The notes under the pieces are model-generated. The model made no database searches and was not told the origin of the DNA. It worked only from the letters and a program-made list of their open reading frames with translations. Of a stretch of DNA of 64,000 nucleotides, positions 59,996 to 64,000 are shown piece after piece. The first letter of the stretch is position 1. Each line of letters opens with the position of its first letter. Source of the stretch: Temnothorax longispinosus (Eukaryota; Arthropoda; Insecta; Hymenoptera; Formicidae); the NCBI RefSeq assembly GCF_030848805.1, contig NC_092360.1, positions 310,001 to 374,000 on the forward strand, written 5' to 3'. The position numbers were made by a program, and so were the translations under genes.

Positions 59996-60038
59996 TAAAT
60001 AGTTAATTCGTTAACCACGTTAACGAAGGCGGGCGGAA

Positions 60039-61903
60039 TGTTTAAAATGTAAGAAAAATAGGAGGAGAGATCATATATCGAAAATAAAGCGCGACTGTGT
60101 TCGTAATAAATAAGTCAGATCGAGACATGTTAGATGGCGATACGTGCGTCGTCTTGTGTGTTCCCACGCGATCTGCGCTGGACGCATCGTGATTTGAATG
60201 AAGTATTGTATTGCGCGTGCGCGAGAAGAAGCGTGCGAGCCTGCGACGAACCGAGCGGGCATTCGTTTCCGGGCGTTGGTCGAGGTAACAACGTGCTCGT
60301 GCTTGAGACGTACCGGTGTTAGAATATTCGAGAAGCGAGAATCGTAGCATTGGCAAATACCGATTATCGTCTAAACGACGTGATTTCTGATATCTGCTAC
60401 CTGCATAGCAGCTCTGTTCAACGATAAACAGACCTTACGAAGCATCAGCTACGAGATTATACCGGCTCAGAGATTGACCACGCCTTTATAACTGCGTGCA
60501 AAGAAGGAAGGACAATCCGCCATTACTGTATCGTCGTATCTCACAAAGGAATAACCGCTGCTGAACGACTTGAGATGTTTGAGGGCCTATCAGAAAGACA
60601 AAAGGTGGATTCTTATATTAAGAATCTATTCAGTAAGCAGCGATTTCTACAGTAAAGAGGTAACATTCAGATTTCCGGCAACCACAGATCATTACATGGT
60701 TTAGTAAAGCTCTCGTATGACAGAGTGCTAGGGTGGAATAATATTCCCCTCTCCTTATTTCGATCTTGGTTCCAGATTTCTTGATATATCTATTACGGGA
60801 GGCTAATGTCCTCAGAGAACGATGCAGATTGCCATAGAACAAGTCTGACATCACATGTAACACTAAAAACGATTCGAATCTGAGCTCAGTAAAATAATTA
60901 GATTGATTTGTAAATGGTTGCAACCTATACATATATGATTATTTCTCTTTGATTAATACGCGGATTAATTCGATTCCATAACGAATTATTATCATTTCAA
61001 CCGAGAAACACTTTCTGTTTATATAAAATTACTTACGTTACTTTATTCCTTACTTGTGTTACAAGTAGTTCGATTCTTTGCGTCATAGATTGTTTTGAGG
61101 ATATAATTATATTCCTTCACATGTTTACGTATATTCTAATGTATTCATTTTGACCGATGTAATGCAGCGACGATTACCGATAAGAAGTAATTATAGATTG
61201 ATACGTCTTTCCTTAGATATATATATATATATACAAAACAGTGACATATAATATAGTGTATAACTTATTGCACATTCTCTATTATCTTCTGATTTTATGA
61301 GTTACTTCCAAAGATATTGGTCATTCGAACTAGAAGGAAATTACATTACAAAAGTTAATGCGACGTATCAATCTATCCATCACATATTCTTTAGTGCTAT
61401 GTATTTATTTCTTGTTTGTCTTGTGTAACAATTTACTTTATTTCATGTATTATCTGTTTCATACGAATGGTCTAATTCCACGAACTTATTACGATGTAAG
61501 TTATAGTCTTACAAACAATAGTTGAAGTCACATACAGTCCAGAGAAAGATTAAGAGAATATTAATTCATTAAAGAAATCAACATTCAAGAGTTATTTTAT
61601 GATCTGAATATTGGGAAGCGTATTTTAGTTTATGCAAATTGACAAAAGGATCATTCGTCTGAGAAATATTATGTATTATATTACTTGCTATTCATTTCTT
61701 TGTATTATTATTTCTTATGTGTTGTACGAATACTGATAAGGTTTTTGGCAGTTTTCCTTATCCATGCAACAAATGTTGGTATTCTGTAATTATTTCTGCC
61801 AAGCAAAATATATGATCTCTCACTCGAAAAGTAAAATGTATGTGTCGTTTCATCTACTCATTAAATCTAAAGCCTAGGCTCCTGCGCGAGCTTGTACTAA
61901 ACA
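60039..61903 (+). repeat. 3' LTR of BEL/Pao copy 2
   Basis: 1865 bp, nearly identical to the 5' LTR, followed by the AAAAG duplication. Confidence 0.93.
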
Positions 61904-61979
61904 AAAAGAATAAGAGATCCGAAACGGTAAGTTGTATTCAGTCACTCGACTTCATTAAGCATAATAATGCATAAGTAGC

Positions 61980-62160
61980 AGGGTTGGCAAAAAACATGTT
62001 TTTTTTATTTTAAACAAAAAACATTGTTTTTTTTGTTTAAAACAATGTTTTATGTTTTATTTGTGTTTTAAACTAAGGTATAAAAAAAACATGTTTTAAA
62101 CAAAAAAACATGTTTTAAACAAGCAAAAAAAACACGATAGCTTTGATCTATGCAAGAAGA
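61980..62160. repeat. AT-rich AAACATGTTTT repeat with a CAGGGTTGG end
   Basis: It starts CAGGGTTGGCAAAAAACATG and then repeats AAACATGTTTTAAAC and its complement. CAGGGTTGG is a common hAT-type terminus, but no second terminus is seen. It truncates the TIR element on its left. Confidence 0.45.
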
Positions 62161-62164
62161 TTTA

Positions 62165-63641
62165 AAATAAAATATTTATTGATCTGAAAGCAGCATTCGA
62201 CTCCGTGAACAGAGAAAAAATTTGGGAGGCACTGAAAAGAGAAGGGATTAGTGAACAGCTGAGAACTAGGATAGAAGATCTGTACGAAGAGACAAGAAGC
62301 GTGGTAAGAGTGAAAGGAGGAAAAGGGATCATGCTTTTGCATGGTCAAAGGAGTCAGACAGGGATGCCCGCTGAGCGCTATGCTCTTCATACTACTGCTG
62401 GCAGATTTAGAGGAAACAATGAGAAGGGGGCAAGATGGAGGCGTGGTAGTAGGGAGAATAAAATTTTGGACGTTAGCATACGCAAACGATATAGTAGCTA
62501 TAGCAGAGGACGAAGAGGAGATGAAGAGGACGATGAAAAAGACTGGAGAAATATTTCGACAGAAAAAAGCTGAGAGTGAATGTAGGGAAAACAAAGGTAA
62601 TGAGATTTAGGAAGGAAGTAGGTAAAATGAAGAAAATGGAATGGAAATGGATGGGAGAAAAAATAGAGGAGGTAAAGGAATTCTGATATCTAGGCTACAC
62701 ATTCCAAAAGAACGGAAGACAGGAGGCGCATATAAAAGAGTAAGGAAAGCTACCATAGCAATGAAACAGGTTTGGGGAATAGGAAAAAAGTTATTTGGAG
62801 GAGACTGGATAAGAAGAATTAAGTTATACGATTCAGTCGATTCACTGGTAGCAAGCATAGCTTTATATGGAGCAGAAGTGTGAGGATGGAAAGAGAGAGA
62901 GAAAATAGAAAGAATGCACGAAAGGTATATAAGGTGGACATTGGGCCTAGACTGGAGCACACCCGGATACATAATAAGGGTGGAAACCAAGAGGGACAGA
63001 ATGAGAGTAAGTGCTGGTAAAAGGGCGATGAAATACGAGGAAAAACTGGAAAGGGGAGAGGGAAATGAGATTGCTGACAAGACAATGCTGGAAAGAAATA
63101 AAAGGGAATGTCAGGAAGGAAAAGGCAAATTGGGAAGAAGAGAGAAGGAGCTTTTATGAAAAAAGAGGATACGCAACTGAGGAGATAGGAGATAGAAAGG
63201 AAAAGAGGAAATGGCTGAGGCAGTATAGAGGAGATAACAAGAAGAGACAAAGACATTCAGAGTCAAGAGAGAGATGAAAGAGTAAGAGAGTCTAGATATA
63301 ACAGGTGGTACAGGGAGATAGCAGAAATCAGAAGGCCAGAATACCTAGAGAAAAAAGAGAAAGAGAAGTCCATGATCAGGATAGCGAGATTTAGGCTAGG
63401 TAATGAGATGAGAGGTGGAAGATATTGGGAACCAATAGAGAAAAGAAGCTGTAGAATATGTGGTGCAGAACCAGAGACATGGGAGCGTGTGTTAGAGCGG
63501 TGCACAAGAGGAAAGGAGGAGGAGAAGCCAGAAGGAATTGGCGAGAAGATCATAAGGATACTGAATAGTAAAGGAGAGAGAGATAAATGGATGGCAGAGC
63601 TGGAGAGAAGAAGAAGGCAGGCTAATACAGCGGCAAGTTAG
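62165..63641 (+). pseudogene. 5'-truncated non-LTR retrotransposon ORF2 (RT to C-terminus)
   Basis: It starts inside RT at FIDLKAAFDSVNREK (62178). RQGCPLSAMLF (about 62353) and AYANDIVAIAEDEEEM (about 62473) follow. The last is the catalytic block with YAND in place of YADD. Frameshifts or stops occur near 62340, 62590, 62685, 62880 and 63150-63370. The C-terminus has CRICGAEPETW...ERC (63450-63505) and ends at 63641. It is related to the element at 3743-10322 but clearly a different subfamily. 5' truncation is the usual result of incomplete reverse transcription. Confidence 0.85.
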
Positions 63642-63666
63642 TCAGAAAGATTAGAGAATAATACAG

Positions 63667-63930
63667 ATGATTTTTGTTGAGGAGGATAAGCGGAAGGTAT
63701 TGGATTCAAAGAGAAAGGAAGAGAGCAGATTGAGGGTGAAAATGGACGAGGACAAGTCGGTGGAAACGAGGGTAAGAGAAAGAGAGGAGAAAGAAAGGAG
63801 AAAAGAGAGGAGAGAAGAGGAAAGCGGGAGGCCAAAGAGGATCATGGAGGAAGAAAGAGCGAAAAGGATGGAGGAGAATCTCCTTATGGATACGGACGAG
63901 GACGAAGCAGATAGGAAGAAAAAAGAATAG
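63667..63930 (+). other. Open frame rich in Lys/Glu/Arg after the RT fragment
   Basis: 87 codons of low complexity (repeats of EEKERRKERREEE type). GA-rich sequence continues to the window end. It could be the 3' region of the same element or the ORF1 of a following copy. I do not recognise it as a host gene. Confidence 0.3.
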
Positions 63931-64000
63931 GAGAAATTTAGGATGGAAAAGAGAGATAAAAGAAGATAAAGAGAGAAGCATTAAGAGAGAGGAAGGGGAG

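Larger units (their letters stand above)
55630..61903 (+). mobile_element. BEL/Pao copy 2 with 1.86-kb LTRs and deleted pol
   Basis: LTRs at 55630-57493 and 60039-61903 (1864 and 1865 bp) start TGTTTAAAATG and end GTACTAAACA. The target duplication is AAAAG (55625-55629, 61904-61908), confirmed by the empty paralogous site near 52306. The primer site TGGTCCTTCGAGCCGGA (57495) is of tRNA-Tyr type. GAAGGCGGGCGGAA precedes the 3' LTR. The internal region is only 2.5 kb, since RT, RNase H and most of integrase are missing. The LTRs are nearly identical (one indel near 56540/60950, one in a TA run). Confidence 0.93.
55390..61979. mobile_element. Second, inverted copy of the 51635 TIR element, split by BEL/Pao copy 2
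   Basis: 55390-55629 plus 61909-61979 equals the reverse complement of about 52230-52542, apparently without mismatch except one base at the BEL insertion site. Even the outer flank GATTCTTTCATTATAGTA is shared. The copy ends abruptly at 61979, where an AT-rich repeat starts, so its other terminus is missing. Confidence 0.85.

Overview
The window reads as an AT-rich insect chromosome and fits an ant or other aculeate hymenopteran. The main reason is a same-strand cluster of odorant receptor (OR) genes with nine coding exons and the conserved signature TEYF(I/V)DQEKYFY, typical of the 9-exon OR subfamily expanded in ants. The species cannot be named from the sequence. Only one host gene appears intact: a 9-exon OR at 35001-39878, assembled here from splice sites, with no single long ORF. 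Almost everything else is transposable elements (TEs), many nested.

Layout. 1-3742: small foldback repeat, AT-rich sequence, and a 90-bp coding-like tandem array (2333-3141) between inverted termini. 3743-10322: full-length but decayed non-LTR retrotransposon with a 12-bp target duplication, interrupted by a MITE (5569-6395) and an LTR/primer-site fragment (about 7679-8340). 10335-12858: AT-rich, with a 1-kb foldback. 12859-26520: four-level nest, in which a degraded TIR element contains a palindromic element (13349-26112), which contains a Ty3/gypsy element (14682-25977), which contains a BEL/Pao element (17777-24072); the three inner boundaries have target duplications. 26521-33520: dense accessory repeats, including an inverted GC-rich minisatellite, a 1.77-kb palindromic element with 3-bp TAA duplication carrying a Tc1 relic, and Helitrons joined head to tail.

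33521-48558 is the OR cluster, all on the plus strand: a two-exon 3' relic, the intact gene, a 5'-truncated copy with one in-frame TGA, and a 3'-truncated copy with frameshifts. TEs lie in their introns and break points. 49182-50914 is a Helitron with canonical ends. 51635-52542 is a TIR element ending beside a 500-N gap (52561-53060). Right of the gap the 90-bp array reappears, followed by repeats shared with the left end of the window. 55390-61979 holds an identical inverted copy of part of the gap-flanking TIR element, split by a second BEL/Pao element with 1.86-kb LTRs and most of pol deleted. 62165-64000 is a 5'-truncated relative of the first non-LTR element.

The genes form no pathway. 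The biological theme is birth and death of chemoreceptor genes in a TE-rich neighbourhood. The two full BEL/Pao copies share a primer site complementary to tRNA-Tyr, and a third LTR fragment carries a close variant. No RNA gene, CRISPR array or operon was found. Percent identities and family assignments were judged by eye and were not computed.
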